DNA of 8,835 nt, taken from positions 1 to 8,835 of the forward strand of contig JAUXST010000054.1 in NCBI GenBank assembly GCA_030679805.1, written 5' to 3'. The translations under genes were made by a program, and so were the position numbers. Under the pieces are notes generated by a model, which saw nothing but the letters and a program-made list of their open reading frames with translations, was not told where the DNA came from and made no database searches. Shown one piece after another: positions 1 to 8,553 of this stretch; the first letter of the stretch is position 1; every line of letters starts with the position of its first letter. Origin of the DNA: Reyranella sp. Its GTDB lineage: Bacteria > Pseudomonadota > Alphaproteobacteria > Reyranellales > Reyranellaceae.

Positions 1-411
1 GCGGCGCCCATGTTCCAGGACATGATGGCGGGCCAGCTCGACTTTGCCGTCGTCACGCTCACTGAGGTGCTGCCGCTCGCGAAGGACGGCAAGCTTCGCA
101 TGCTGGCGCTCACTTCAACGCAGAAGGCGCCGTCGGCGCCCGACGTGCCGCTGGTGACCGAACTCGGTTATCCGAAGCTGGTGGCCGAGAACTTCGTCGG
201 CCTCTCCGCGCCCGCGGGCTTCCCCGCCGACGCCCAGGCGAAGCTGCACAAGGCGATGGCCGAGGTGCTGGCCGATCCCAAGATCGTCGAGCGGCTGGGT
301 GACCTCGGCTTCGTCACCAAGCCCATGACCTCGGCCGAGTTCACCGCCTTCGTCGCGGCCCAGGTCCAGGCGTTCCAGGCGCCGGTCAAGGCGTCGGGCG
401 CGAAGCTCTAA
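1..411 (+). CDS. Bug-family (TTT-type) periplasmic solute receptor, C-terminal part (5'-truncated by window edge)
   Basis: The reading frame is open from the first base and ends at TAA 409-411, giving about 136 residues. The start lies outside the window, so the in-frame ATG at base 10 is an internal methionine. The visible part matches the C-terminal half of Bug/TctC receptors. It has the F-x-D-M-M-A-G-Q-L-D-F segment, then LPLAKDGKLRMLALTS, then the conserved APDVPLVTELGYP turn, and a final amphipathic helix region (AKLHKAMAEVLADPKIVERL). Members of this family bind small carboxylates, such as tricarboxylates, in the periplasm. Some feed a TctAB permease and many are orphan receptors. No TctA or TctB gene is visible. 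The gene converges on the SulP gene and shares its stop-codon bases with it. The ligand is unknown. The family call is firm, although the signal peptide cannot be seen. Confidence 0.9.
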   Translation, partial: AAPMFQDMMAGQLDFAVVTLTEVLPLAKDGKLRMLALTSTQKAPSAPDVPLVTELGYPKLVAENFVGLSAPAGFPADAQAKLHKAMAEVLADPKIVERLGDLGFVTKPMTSAEFTAFVAAQVQAFQAPVKASGAKL

Positions 412-2072
412 CCCGGCCGCACTGCCTCCGCGGCTTCGGCAACGCTCGGGAAGGTGATGTCGTCGTTGTCCGGCCCGAGATCGAGGCCTCGCTCGATGTC
501 GCGCCTCACCCGGTCGCGCAGATTACCGAAGACGAGACGAATGCCCCGCTCGCGCAATTCCTGTTCGAGTTCGGCCAGCGTCTCGCAGCCCATCAGGTCG
601 ACATCATGGATGGCGCCGCCGTCGATCACGACACCCAACACGGGAGCGGGCGATGCCTCGATCAGCGCCGCGATGCGGTCGCGGAACAGCGTGCAGTTGG
701 CGAAGAAGAGCGGCGCCGAGAAGCGGTAGACCAGCAGCCCGGGCACGGGAACGGCCTCCGGCCGGTGCGCCGTGTCGTGCCAGCTTCCGCCGGGCGTACG
801 GCCGAGCACGGCGTCGGGCGGAAAGGCGAGGGCGCGCAGCAGCAGGACCAGCGAAAAGACAACACCGATCAGGATGCCTTCCATGACGCCCAGCGCCACC
901 ACGCCCGCCATCGTCACCAGCGCGCCAGCCAGGCTGATGCCGCGGAAGCGCCACAGGCGGCGAAACTCGGCCGTGTCGCAGAGGCCCCAGGCGGAAGCGA
1001 TCAGCAAGCCGCCCAGCGCTGCCGACGGCAGATAATAGAGGAAGCCCGCCAGCCAGAGCATGACGGCGGCCACGACGACGGCTGCGATGGCCGAGGTCAC
1101 CTGCGTGCGACCGCCCGCCGCCTCGGCAACGGCGGTGCGTGAATCGCTGGCGCTGATCGGCAGTCCCTGGCTCAGACCGGAGACGAGGTTGGCCGCGCCG
1201 ATGGCCAACAGCTCCTGGTTGGCGTCGATACGGTAACGGTTGCGCGCAGCGAAGGCGCGGGCAGTGACGATCGTGTCGGAAAAAGACAACAGCGCCGCCA
1301 CAAATGCGACCGGCAGCAGCACCTCGAAGTCGGCCAACGTGAGAACCGGCAACGAGAGGCCAGGTAGGCCCGTCGGGATGCGGCCGACCACGGCGACGCC
1401 CTGCTTGTCGAGCCCGAGCAGGACGACGGCCAGTCCCGCGGCCGCGAGCGCCAGCACCGCGCCGGGCACGCGCGGCGCGAACCGGCGGCAGAGCAGGATG
1501 ACGGCAAAGGTGCCGGCGCCGATCGCCAGCGAGACGAGATTGGTATCGCCCAGGCGGTGGAGAAGCGACACCACCTGCTCAAGGGTGGTCTCGCCATTGG
1601 ATTTCACTCCCAGCACTTTCGGCAGCTGGGCCATGGCGATGACCAGCGCGAGCCCGTGCATGAAGCCCACGATCACCGGCTTGGAGAGGAAGTTGGCGAC
1701 GAAGCCCAGCCGCAGCACGCCGCCCAGCAAGCAGAGGATACCGACCATCACGCCGAGGCCTGCGGCCAGCAGGGCGAGTCGTCCGGGATCGCCCGGCGCC
1801 AGCGGCACCACGACGATGGCCACGAGCGCGGCCATTGCCGTGTCGGGTCCGACGATGAGCTGCCGCGAACTGCCAAACAGGGCGTAGGCCAGAAGGGGCA
1901 GCATGCTGCCGTAGAGCCCGGCCAGCGGCAGGCCCGCCAGCTCGCCATAAGCAAGGCCCACAGGCACCATCACCGCGCCCAGCGTCAGTCCCGCCGCCAG
2001 ATCGTGCGGAAGGAACGACGCCTTGTAGGTCGCAAGCGTCCCCAGGCCGGGTATCCAACGGGCGATATTCAT
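408..2072 (-). CDS. SulP/SLC26-family anion permease with C-terminal STAS domain
   Basis: This is a 554-residue inner-membrane transporter, a normal length for bacterial SulP proteins. Residues about 20-415 are almost continuous hydrophobic segments. The SulP N-terminal signature is at residues 24-55 (DLAAGLTLGAVMVPVGLAYG, then ELAGLPLAGLYG). The family's conserved core is at 285-325 (NQELLAIGAANLVSGLSQG, then LPISASDSRTAVAEAAGG). A STAS domain occupies roughly 440-550, with the sheet-turn-helix VLGVVIDGGAIHDVDLMG leading into the helix ETLAELEQELRERG. Family members move sulfate, bicarbonate or dicarboxylates, usually coupled to H+ or Na+. The substrate cannot be read from sequence, and no sulfate-assimilation or carbonic-anhydrase gene is nearby. 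The ATG start at 2072 is supported by a purine-rich ribosome site (GGAGGGAG, about 8 bases upstream). The stop TAG overlaps that of the convergent Bug gene. Confidence 0.93.
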   Translation of the reverse strand: MNIARWIPGLGTLATYKASFLPHDLAAGLTLGAVMVPVGLAYGELAGLPLAGLYGSMLPLLAYALFGSSRQLIVGPDTAMAALVAIVVVPLAPGDPGRLALLAAGLGVMVGILCLLGGVLRLGFVANFLSKPVIVGFMHGLALVIAMAQLPKVLGVKSNGETTLEQVVSLLHRLGDTNLVSLAIGAGTFAVILLCRRFAPRVPGAVLALAAAGLAVVLLGLDKQGVAVVGRIPTGLPGLSLPVLTLADFEVLLPVAFVAALLSFSDTIVTARAFAARNRYRIDANQELLAIGAANLVSGLSQGLPISASDSRTAVAEAAGGRTQVTSAIAAVVVAAVMLWLAGFLYYLPSAALGGLLIASAWGLCDTAEFRRLWRFRGISLAGALVTMAGVVALGVMEGILIGVVFSLVLLLRALAFPPDAVLGRTPGGSWHDTAHRPEAVPVPGLLVYRFSAPLFFANCTLFRDRIAALIEASPAPVLGVVIDGGAIHDVDLMGCETLAELEQELRERGIRLVFGNLRDRVRRDIERGLDLGPDNDDITFPSVAEAAEAVRPG

Positions 2073-2080
2073 GCGGGCGT

Positions 2081-2090
2081 CTCCCTCCGC
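2081..2090 (-). promoter_or_regulatory. Ribosome binding site of the SulP permease gene
   Basis: On the minus strand this reads GCGGAGGGAG and lies 8 bases upstream of the ATG at 2072. It supports that start over in-frame alternatives. I saw no convincing -35/-10 pair in the roughly 110 bases between it and the cold-shock gene terminator. Confidence 0.6.
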
Positions 2091-2196
2091 CAGAATATTG
2101 CAGGAGACGCCGCCGCGAGCATGTTCTGGAACCTAGACGCAGAGCACAGCGAGGATTACTCAACCCGGCGTTAGCCGTCTGCGCGGCAATAGAATT

Positions 2197-2222
2197 CCTC
2201 CCCCGCGATCATGCGAGGGAGG
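2197..2222 (-). terminator. Hairpin terminator behind the cold-shock gene
   Basis: On the minus strand, 14 bases after the cold-shock stop codon, arms at 2222-2213 and 2206-2197 pair over 10 positions around a 6-base loop. One pair is G-U in the minus-strand RNA. The same position would be a C-A mismatch in plus-strand RNA, which points to a role in the leftward transcript. The stem is followed by AATTCTATT, a modest U-containing tail, so efficiency may be moderate. It also separates the cold-shock gene from the downstream SulP gene. Confidence 0.65.
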
Positions 2223-2236
2223 AGGTCTCGAGCTGA

Positions 2237-2437
2237 CTAGGCCTTCAGGTTCACGGCGGCATCCTTGCCGCGGTCCTGCTGGACTTCGTAGGTGATCTTC
2301 TGGCCTTCATTGAGCCCGTTCAGGCCCGCGCGCTCGACGGCGCTGATATGGACGAACACGTCCTTGCCGCCGCCGTCGGGCTGAATGAAACCGAAACCCT
2401 TGGTGGCGTTGAACCACTTGACTGTGCCTGAAGCCAT
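2237..2437 (-). CDS. Cold-shock protein, CspA family
   Basis: This is a 66-residue single cold-shock domain, the usual length for CspA-type proteins. It starts MASGTVKWFN and carries the RNP1 motif KGFGFI at residues 13-18 and the RNP2 motif VFVHIS at 27-32. Both are nucleic-acid-binding strands of the five-stranded OB fold. Such proteins bind single-stranded RNA or DNA in the cytoplasm, melt mRNA secondary structure and act at low temperature or in general growth control. The frame stays open far upstream, but the real start is ATG 2437. The domain begins there, and AGGA lies 8 bases upstream (2446-2449). The last residues (DAAVNLKA) match the normal domain end. It is probably monocistronic, with its own leader and hairpin terminator. 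Which paralogue it is cannot be told. Confidence 0.95.
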   Translation of the reverse strand: MASGTVKWFNATKGFGFIQPDGGGKDVFVHISAVERAGLNGLNEGQKITYEVQQDRGKDAAVNLKA

Positions 2438-2610
2438 AATCTGTATCCTGGTTAGTAAGAGATCGTGAGTACGAGCGAGGGCGCGCGACGCGTGCCAGCC
2501 TTGTCTACGTCTAGCGGCGGTACCGGTTCCCTGGAGCCGGGTCAAGTTGGCAGCCAGATCGGCAACCCGTGCGCGAGGCCCGAAGGGACCCGAACATGGG
2601 AGGCCGGACT
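2438..2610 (-). promoter_or_regulatory. Leader and promoter region of the cold-shock gene
   Basis: This 173-base gap lies between the cupin stop and the cold-shock ATG and contains no gene. A possible -35 element TTGACC reads leftward at 2545-2540, but the 17-base-spaced -10 candidate (TACCGC, 2522-2517) is poor, so the promoter is tentative. If used, it would give a leader of about 70 bases. Known cspA genes often have structured leaders that act as RNA thermosensors. A small minus-strand hairpin (2591-2576, with two G-U pairs and loop CTTC) could end the cupin transcript but has no T run. The ribosome site AGGA is at 2446-2449. Confidence 0.35.
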
Positions 2611-2994
2611 TCAGCTCACCGCGGGCGGGGTGCCTTCCAGGTAGGTGCTCTTGCCCGGGGCGAACGGCTCCAGCACGGGCCAGATGAATAGGATGCGCGC
2701 CGCGGCCGGCCCCTGGGTTCCCCAGGCATGGGGCGTGTGCGGCGGGATGATGACGGACTGCCCGGGGCCGGCCGTCAGTCTCTCGTCGCCGAGTTCCGCC
2801 CAGATCCGGCCCTCCTCGACGAGAATGACCTCTTCGTATTCGTGAAAATGCCGGGGGACGGCGACGCCGGGCGCGGCCGTGTTGGAGAGCACGCTCAGCG
2901 CCGTCGCCCCGTGTTCGCGGGCGGAGAGCCATTTGCCGGTGATCCCGGTCCGCATGGGGAATTCCGGCAGCCCCGCATAATCTATGACCGGCAT
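2611..2994 (-). CDS. Small single-domain cupin (cupin_2-like), function unknown
   Basis: This 127-residue protein has one cupin barrel. Motif 1 is at residues 49-62: H49-x-H51-x3-E55-x6-G62. Motif 2 is around 77-90 (PGQSVIIPPHTPHAW), with H89 as the probable fourth metal ligand. The metal set H49, H51, E55, H89 is complete, so the protein could bind Fe, Mn or Zn and be an enzyme or a small-ligand sensor. There is no DNA-binding domain. The start at 2994 is chosen because a perfect AGGAGG lies 6 bases upstream. A longer in-frame start at 3243 would run into the neighbouring ligase gene on the other strand, and its extra residues look non-protein-like. It is transcribed divergently from the CoA ligase. 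A link to aromatic-acid metabolism is possible but unproven. Confidence 0.85.
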   Translation of the reverse strand: MPVIDYAGLPEFPMRTGITGKWLSAREHGATALSVLSNTAAPGVAVPRHFHEYEEVILVEEGRIWAELGDERLTAGPGQSVIIPPHTPHAWGTQGPAAARILFIWPVLEPFAPGKSTYLEGTPPAVS

Positions 2995-3094
2995 CGCGTG
3001 CCTCCTCGGATCGGCAGGTCCAATCCGGACAGGCTGCCATTTGGCGCTGGCTTGCGCTACAGGAAGGCCCTCGATTTCGTTTCCGGGTCCCCTC
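2995..3094. promoter_or_regulatory. Divergent intergenic control region between cupin and CoA ligase
   Basis: These 100 bases separate the two divergent start codons, so any local promoters for both genes must lie here or extend into the coding ends. Near the middle is a short inverted repeat, GTCC at 3018-3021 and GGAC at 3027-3030, separated by 5 bases. It could be half of an operator but is too short to be convincing alone. No strong -35/-10 pair is visible in either direction. The ligase ATG at 3095 has no clear Shine-Dalgarno sequence (upstream GGGTCCCCTC), unlike the cupin. Confidence 0.4.
3001..3006 (-). promoter_or_regulatory. Ribosome binding site deciding the cupin start
   Basis: The minus strand reads AGGAGG, a full match to the anti-Shine-Dalgarno core, 6 bases before the ATG at 2994. 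This fixes the cupin start against the longer open frame. Confidence 0.8.
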
Positions 3095-4654
<1,560 letters not shown>

Positions 4655-4663
4655 AAGGGTGGG

Positions 4664-5296
4664 GTGGTGTTGAATATACGCCCCGCCGCGCCGGCCGACC
4701 TGGACGTCTGCTACGAAATCTCCCTGGCTACGGGCTTCGAAGGATGCGATGCATCGCACCTCTATGCCGACCGGAGATTGATGGGGCATATCTACGTTGC
4801 CCCCTATCTGTTCCTCGCCCCCATGTTGGCCTTTGTCGTCGGGGACCGCGGCGGGGTGGCGGGCTTCGCGGTCGGTACCGCGGACACGGTCGCCTGGGAA
4901 GCGAGGCTCGAGCGCGAGTGGTGGCCGCCGCTGCGCGCACGGTATGCCGATCCATCCAGCATCCCCACTGATCTGCGGACGGCCGACCAGCGGCGAGCGT
5001 TCATGATCCATCATCCGATGCGCACGCCCCCGAGGGTGGTCGGCGGATTCCCGGCTCATCTGCATATGAACCTGTTGCCACGCGCGCAGCGCCGCGGCGT
5101 GGGAGCAAGATTGCTGGACGTCTGGCTCGAGGCCGTCGAGGCGCACGGCCCGCGAGCGGCACATGTCGGTGTCAATCGAGCGAATACTGGGGCACGTCGG
5201 GTTTGGGCTGCACAAGCTTTCGTGGAACTGGCGGACGAAGGCCAACCCGAGGGCCGAACAATCTGGATGGGGCGCGGCGGAACGGCTGGAAATTGA
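4664..5296 (+). CDS. GNAT-family N-acetyltransferase
   Basis: This protein of about 210 residues begins with the typical GNAT strand and helix (NIRPAAPADLDVCYEIS). Its acetyl-CoA pyrophosphate loop is R-R-G-V-G-A-R at residues 143-149, preceded by the core strand HLHMNLLP at 132-139. The segments DASHLYAD, GHIYVAPYLFL, EREWWPPLRARY and FPAHLHMNLLP recall bacterial GNATs related to the acetyltransferase-like domain of O-GlcNAcase. That is a resemblance from memory. Its substrate is unknown. The start is uncertain: GTG 4664, GTG 4667 and TTG 4670 are all in frame behind AAGGG (4655-4659), and 4667 has the best spacing (7 bases). It sits 9 bases after the ligase stop and is almost certainly co-transcribed with it. 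It might acetylate the ligase or a product amine, but this is only inference. Confidence 0.85.
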   Translation: MVLNIRPAAPADLDVCYEISLATGFEGCDASHLYADRRLMGHIYVAPYLFLAPMLAFVVGDRGGVAGFAVGTADTVAWEARLEREWWPPLRARYADPSSIPTDLRTADQRRAFMIHHPMRTPPRVVGGFPAHLHMNLLPRAQRRGVGARLLDVWLEAVEAHGPRAAHVGVNRANTGARRVWAAQAFVELADEGQPEGRTIWMGRGGTAGN

Positions 5297-5389
5297 GCCC
5301 CGCCTCACGCCCGGATCGACCATTAAGGCGTTGTTGCAGGACGCATTTTCCGCTTCTATGGCGCCAAGGGAAACAGGGAGTTTCGGCCC
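5297..5389 (+). promoter_or_regulatory. Intergenic region before the binding-protein gene, with a weak candidate promoter
   Basis: This 93-base gap is the largest between + strand genes in the locus. A candidate sigma-70-like pair is TTGTTG at 5331-5336 and TTCTAT at 5354-5359, with a 17-base spacer. Each box matches consensus at only three of six positions. A purine-rich ribosome site (AGGGAG, 5375-5380) lies 9 bases before the ATG at 5390. No terminator hairpin was seen after the GNAT gene, so read-through from the ligase operon is possible. Confidence 0.3.
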
Positions 5390-6577
5390 ATGAAAAGCAA
5401 ATTGTTTGGACCCGCAACAATCGCGGCAATGGCTACATTGGGATTGGGTAGCCTGCCGGCAATGGCGCAGAGCCCGATCAAGATCGGCTTCGTCAGCACC
5501 TTCTCCGGCCCGCAGGCCGCGATCGGCGAGGACATGCGCCGCTCGGTCGAGCTCGCCAAGGAGCATCTCGGCGGCAAGATGGGCGGCAAGCCGTTCGAGA
5601 TCATCTACGAGGACGACACCTTCAAGCCCGACGTCGGCAAGGCGCGCTCCGAGAAGCTCGTGCTGCAGGACAAGGTGGACTTCATCGGCGGCTACATCTG
5701 GTCGAACGTGCTGCTGGCCTCGCTCAAGACCGTGACCGACGAGGGCAACACCATCCTGGTCTCGGCCAACGCCGGGCCGTCGCAGATCGCGGGCGAACTC
5801 TGCAACAAGAACTTCTTCTCGACCTCGTGGAACAACGACCAGACGCCGATGGCGATGGGCGAGTACCTGCAGAAGAAGGGCGTCAAAAGCCTCTACCTGA
5901 TGGCGCCCAACTACGCCGCCGGCAAGGACATGATGGCCGGCGTCAAGCGCACCTTCAAAGGCGAGATCAAGGGCGAGGACTTCACCAAGTGGCCCGACCA
6001 GCTCGACTTCTCGGCCGAACTCGCCAAGATCCGCGCCGCCAAACCCGACGGCATCTTCATCTTCTATCCGGGCGCGCACGGCGTGCAGTTCCTGACCCAG
6101 TATGCGGCGTCGGGCCTGAAAGGCCAGGTGCCGCTCTACCAGGTGTTCTCGATCGACGCGATCACACTGCCGCAGCAGAAGGATCTGGCGCTCGGCATCC
6201 TCGGCGCCCAGGAATGGGTCAACGACCTGCCGAACGACGCCAACAAGAAGTACGTCGCCGACTTCAAGAAGAAGCACGGCACCTATCCGTCGTTCTACGG
6301 CGCCCAGAGCTACGACGCGATCATGCTGATCGCGTCGGCGGCCGAGGCGCTGAAGGGCGATCTCTCGAACAAGGACAAGGTCCGGGCCGAGATGAAGAAG
6401 GCCAACTTCAAGTCGGTGCGCGGCGACTTCAAGTTCGGCAACAACAACTTCCCGATCGAGAACTTCTACATCCAAGACACGGTAAAGGATGCGTCGGGCA
6501 TGCTGACGCTGAAGACCGTTGCGACGGCGGTGACAGCGGCGGTCGATCCGTACGCCTCCAAATGCCCGATGAAGTGA
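5390..6577 (+). CDS. Liv-type ABC transporter periplasmic substrate-binding protein (probable aromatic-acid ligand)
   Basis: This 395-residue type I periplasmic binding protein (Peripla_BP_6, LivK-like) is of typical family length. Residues 1-26 are a signal peptide: basic KSK, a hydrophobic run, then an AMA cleavage site before Q27. The mature N terminus PIKIGFVSTFSGPQAAIGED is the usual first strand and ligand loop. Further family segments are YEDDTFKPDVG, FIGGYIWSNV and FYGAQSYDAIMLIA. Two cysteines in the mature protein, C138 and C392, could form a periplasmic disulfide. It should deliver ligand to the LivHM-type permease encoded downstream. Related proteins bind branched-chain amino acids, amides or aromatic acids. 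The ligase upstream makes an aromatic carboxylate the best guess. A strong terminator follows, as expected for a binding protein made in excess. The ATG at 5390 has a ribosome site 9 bases upstream. Confidence 0.93.
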   Translation: MKSKLFGPATIAAMATLGLGSLPAMAQSPIKIGFVSTFSGPQAAIGEDMRRSVELAKEHLGGKMGGKPFEIIYEDDTFKPDVGKARSEKLVLQDKVDFIGGYIWSNVLLASLKTVTDEGNTILVSANAGPSQIAGELCNKNFFSTSWNNDQTPMAMGEYLQKKGVKSLYLMAPNYAAGKDMMAGVKRTFKGEIKGEDFTKWPDQLDFSAELAKIRAAKPDGIFIFYPGAHGVQFLTQYAASGLKGQVPLYQVFSIDAITLPQQKDLALGILGAQEWVNDLPNDANKKYVADFKKKHGTYPSFYGAQSYDAIMLIASAAEALKGDLSNKDKVRAEMKKANFKSVRGDFKFGNNNFPIENFYIQDTVKDASGMLTLKTVATAVTAAVDPYASKCPMK

Positions 6578-6604
6578 CGCCCCCCTTATTGGATATGGGG
6601 GCGT
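6577..6604 (+). other. Stable GC hairpin at the 3' end of the binding-protein gene
   Basis: Arms 6577-6584 and 6597-6604 (ACGCCCCC / GGGGGCGT) pair perfectly over 8 bp around a 12-base AT-rich loop, beginning at the last base of the stop codon. No T run follows, so it is more likely a 3' mRNA-stabilising structure than a terminator by itself. It lies directly upstream of the second, terminator-like hairpin. Confidence 0.6.
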
Positions 6605-6612
6605 GACCATGG

Positions 6613-6645
6613 ACGGGAGCGCGGCGACGCGCTCCCGTTTCGTTT
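6613..6645 (+). terminator. Intrinsic-terminator-like hairpin between binding-protein and permease genes
   Basis: Arms 6613-6623 and 6628-6638 form an 11-bp uninterrupted stem closed by a GCGA tetraloop of the stable GNRA type. TTTCGTTT follows (6638-6645). This is the best intrinsic terminator in the window. It lies inside an apparent transporter operon, only 12 bases before the permease ATG, so it probably acts as a partial terminator. That would lower permease and ATPase expression relative to the binding protein. Confidence 0.75.
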
Positions 6646-6656
6646 GAGGGTTGGCG

Positions 6657-7571
6657 ATGGACTATCTGGTGCTACAGATGCTGAACGGCGTGCAGCTCGG
6701 CCTGCTGATGTTTCTGCTCGCCGCCGGCCTGACCTTGACCTTCGGCATCATGGACCTGGTCAACCTGGCGCACGGCTCGCTCTACATGATGGGCGCCTAC
6801 ATCGCCTGGACGCTGATCGGCTGGACCGACTCCTTCGTGCTGGGCGCGATCCTGGCGTTGCCCGCCACCTTCCTGCTTGGCATCGCGGTCGAGGCCGTGG
6901 TGATGCGGCGGCTCTATGCCCGCGACCACCTCGACCAGGTGCTAGCGACCTTCGGCCTGATCCTGTTCTTCAACGAGCTGGTACGCGTGATCTGGGGGCC
7001 GGCCGGCAAGAGCATCGCGGTGCCGCAGTTCCTGAGCCACACCGTCGACATCCTGCCCGGCGTGCCCTACCCGGCCTACCGCTTCGCCATCATCGCGGTC
7101 GGCGCCGTGGTGGCGGTGCTGCTGGCCTGGCTGGTCGCCCGCACCCGGGTCGGCATGCTGATCCGCGCCGGCGCCTCCAACCGGCGCATGATCGGCGCAC
7201 TCGGCATCAACATCGAGCTGCTGTTCAGCCTGGTGTTCGGCCTGGGCGCGGTGTTCGCGGCGCTGGCCGGCCTGATGGCGGCACCGCTCACCTCGATCAA
7301 GATCGGCATGGGCGACGACATCCTGATCCTAGCCTTCGTCATCATCGTCATCGGCGGCATCGGCTCGATCAAGGGCGCCTTCGTGGCCGCCATGGTGGTG
7401 GGCCAGATCGATATCGTCGGCCGCGCCTTCCTGCCCGATTTCCTGAAGACCTTCATGAGTTCAGCCGCCGCCTCCAGCGCCGCGCCCGCGATCTCGCAGG
7501 TCCTGGTCTATGTGCTGATGGCGGGCGTGCTGGTGTGGCGGCCGACCGGCCTGTTCGGGCAAAGGAACTAG
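6657..7571 (+). CDS. livH: LivH-like ABC transporter permease
   Basis: This 304-residue integral membrane protein of the branched-chain amino acid/amide/aromatic-acid importer class has the usual length. The N-terminal signature GLTLTFGIMDLVNLAHGSLY is at residues 25-44. The cytoplasmic segment GMLIRAGASNRRMIGALGIN (166-185) is the likely contact with the ATPase. The C-terminal IGGIGSIKGAFVAAMVVG segment is at 232-249. About eight hydrophobic stretches are visible. ATG 6657 is chosen over the in-frame TTG at 6651 because GAGGG (6646-6650) then has 6-base spacing. It pairs with the LivM-like protein, whose start lies 4 bases after its stop. The gene symbol marks the subunit type and does not imply leucine as substrate; the neighbouring ligase suggests an aromatic carboxylate. 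Confidence 0.93.
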   Translation: MDYLVLQMLNGVQLGLLMFLLAAGLTLTFGIMDLVNLAHGSLYMMGAYIAWTLIGWTDSFVLGAILALPATFLLGIAVEAVVMRRLYARDHLDQVLATFGLILFFNELVRVIWGPAGKSIAVPQFLSHTVDILPGVPYPAYRFAIIAVGAVVAVLLAWLVARTRVGMLIRAGASNRRMIGALGINIELLFSLVFGLGAVFAALAGLMAAPLTSIKIGMGDDILILAFVIIVIGGIGSIKGAFVAAMVVGQIDIVGRAFLPDFLKTFMSSAAASSAAPAISQVLVYVLMAGVLVWRPTGLFGQRN

Positions 7572-7575
7572 CGGC

Positions 7576-8545
7576 GTGGCAGCCCTCCTCGCCTCGCTTC
7601 GCACGCCGCGCGGCCTGATCGTCGCGCTGATCCTGCTCGTCTTCGCTATCCTGCCGCTGCTCACCCAGGCCTTCGACCAGCGCTACCTGCTGTCGATCGG
7701 CACGCGCATCGTCATCTGGTCGATCGCCGCCGTCAGCCTCAACATGATCCTGGGCTATGGCGGGCTGGTGAGCTTCGGCCACGCGGTGTTCTTCGGCATC
7801 GGCGGCTACGCCGTTGGCATTCTCGCCGCCAACGGCCTGCAGAGCGGCTGGCTGCAATGGCCGGTCGCCATCGCCGCCTCGGTGCTGTGGGCGGCGCTGG
7901 TCGGCGCGCTGTCGCTGCGCACGAGGGGCGTCTATTTCATCATGATCACGCTCGCCTTCGCCCAACTCGTCTATTACGTGAGCGCGGGGCTGGAGGCCTA
8001 TGGTGCCGACGACGGGCTCAACATCAGCCGCAGCCGCTTCGACGGACTGATCGACCTGCGCGACAAGGCCTCGTTCTACTGGCTCTGCTTCGTGCTCCTG
8101 CTCGGCACGCTGTGGTTTTGTAGCCGCTTCGCCAATTCCCGCTTCGGCTTCGTGATCCGAGGCGCCAAGTCGAACGACCTCCGCATGACGGCGCTCGGCT
8201 TCCCGGTGTTCCGCTACCGCCTCGCCGCCTTCACCCTGTCCGGCGCCTTCGGCGGTCTCGCCGGCATCCTGCTCGCCAACGAAGGCGCCTATGTCTCTCC
8301 CGCCATGATGTCGTGGGTGAAGTCGGGCGACCTCATCGTCATCGTCGTGCTGGGCGGCATGGGTACGCTGTTCGGCCCGCTCTACGGCACCATCGCCTTC
8401 TTCGTGCTGGAGGAATCGCTAAAGCCGCTGCTCGACCTCGGCCACAAGGGCTGGGGTGAATACTGGCAGATCGTATTCGGCCCGATGCTGGTGCTGATCG
8501 CCCTCTACGCTAGGGGCGGCATCGATTCCTTGCTGGGCCGCCGCC

Positions 8546-8553
<8 letters not shown>
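7576..8553 (+). CDS. livM: LivM-like ABC transporter permease
   Basis: This 325-residue second membrane subunit of the Liv-type importer is close to the family's usual length. The signature GYGGLVSFGHAVFFGIGGYA is at residues 60-79. RGVYFIMITLAFAQLVYY follows at 117-134, and the coupling region FVIRGAKSNDLRMTALGFP is at 192-210. The C-terminal GGMGTLFGPLYG is at 260-271. It starts at GTG 7576, with AGGA (7563-7566) 9 bases upstream and only 4 bases after the LivH-like stop. Its last 8 bases overlap the start of the ATPase gene, so translation of the subunits is probably coupled. It should form the heterodimeric channel with the LivH-like protein. The substrate is not readable from sequence. 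Confidence 0.93.

Noticed and set aside
2523..2540. A 7-bp GC-rich hairpin with a 4-base loop upstream of the cold-shock gene
   Set aside because: It folds best on the plus strand, where no gene is close, it has no T tail, and it matches no RNA family I recognise. It is probably chance pairing in GC-rich sequence.
4745..4758. A perfect 14-bp palindrome (TGCGATGCATCGCA) inside the GNAT gene
   Set aside because: It lies in coding sequence far from any start. About half such a palindrome is expected by chance in a window of this size, and no second copy was seen.
6644..7618. A 324-codon plus-strand frame overlapping the LivH-like gene
   Set aside because: It is a frame-shifted shadow. The other frame gives the complete LivH signature, and this one is Arg/His/Asp-rich and lacks membrane segments.
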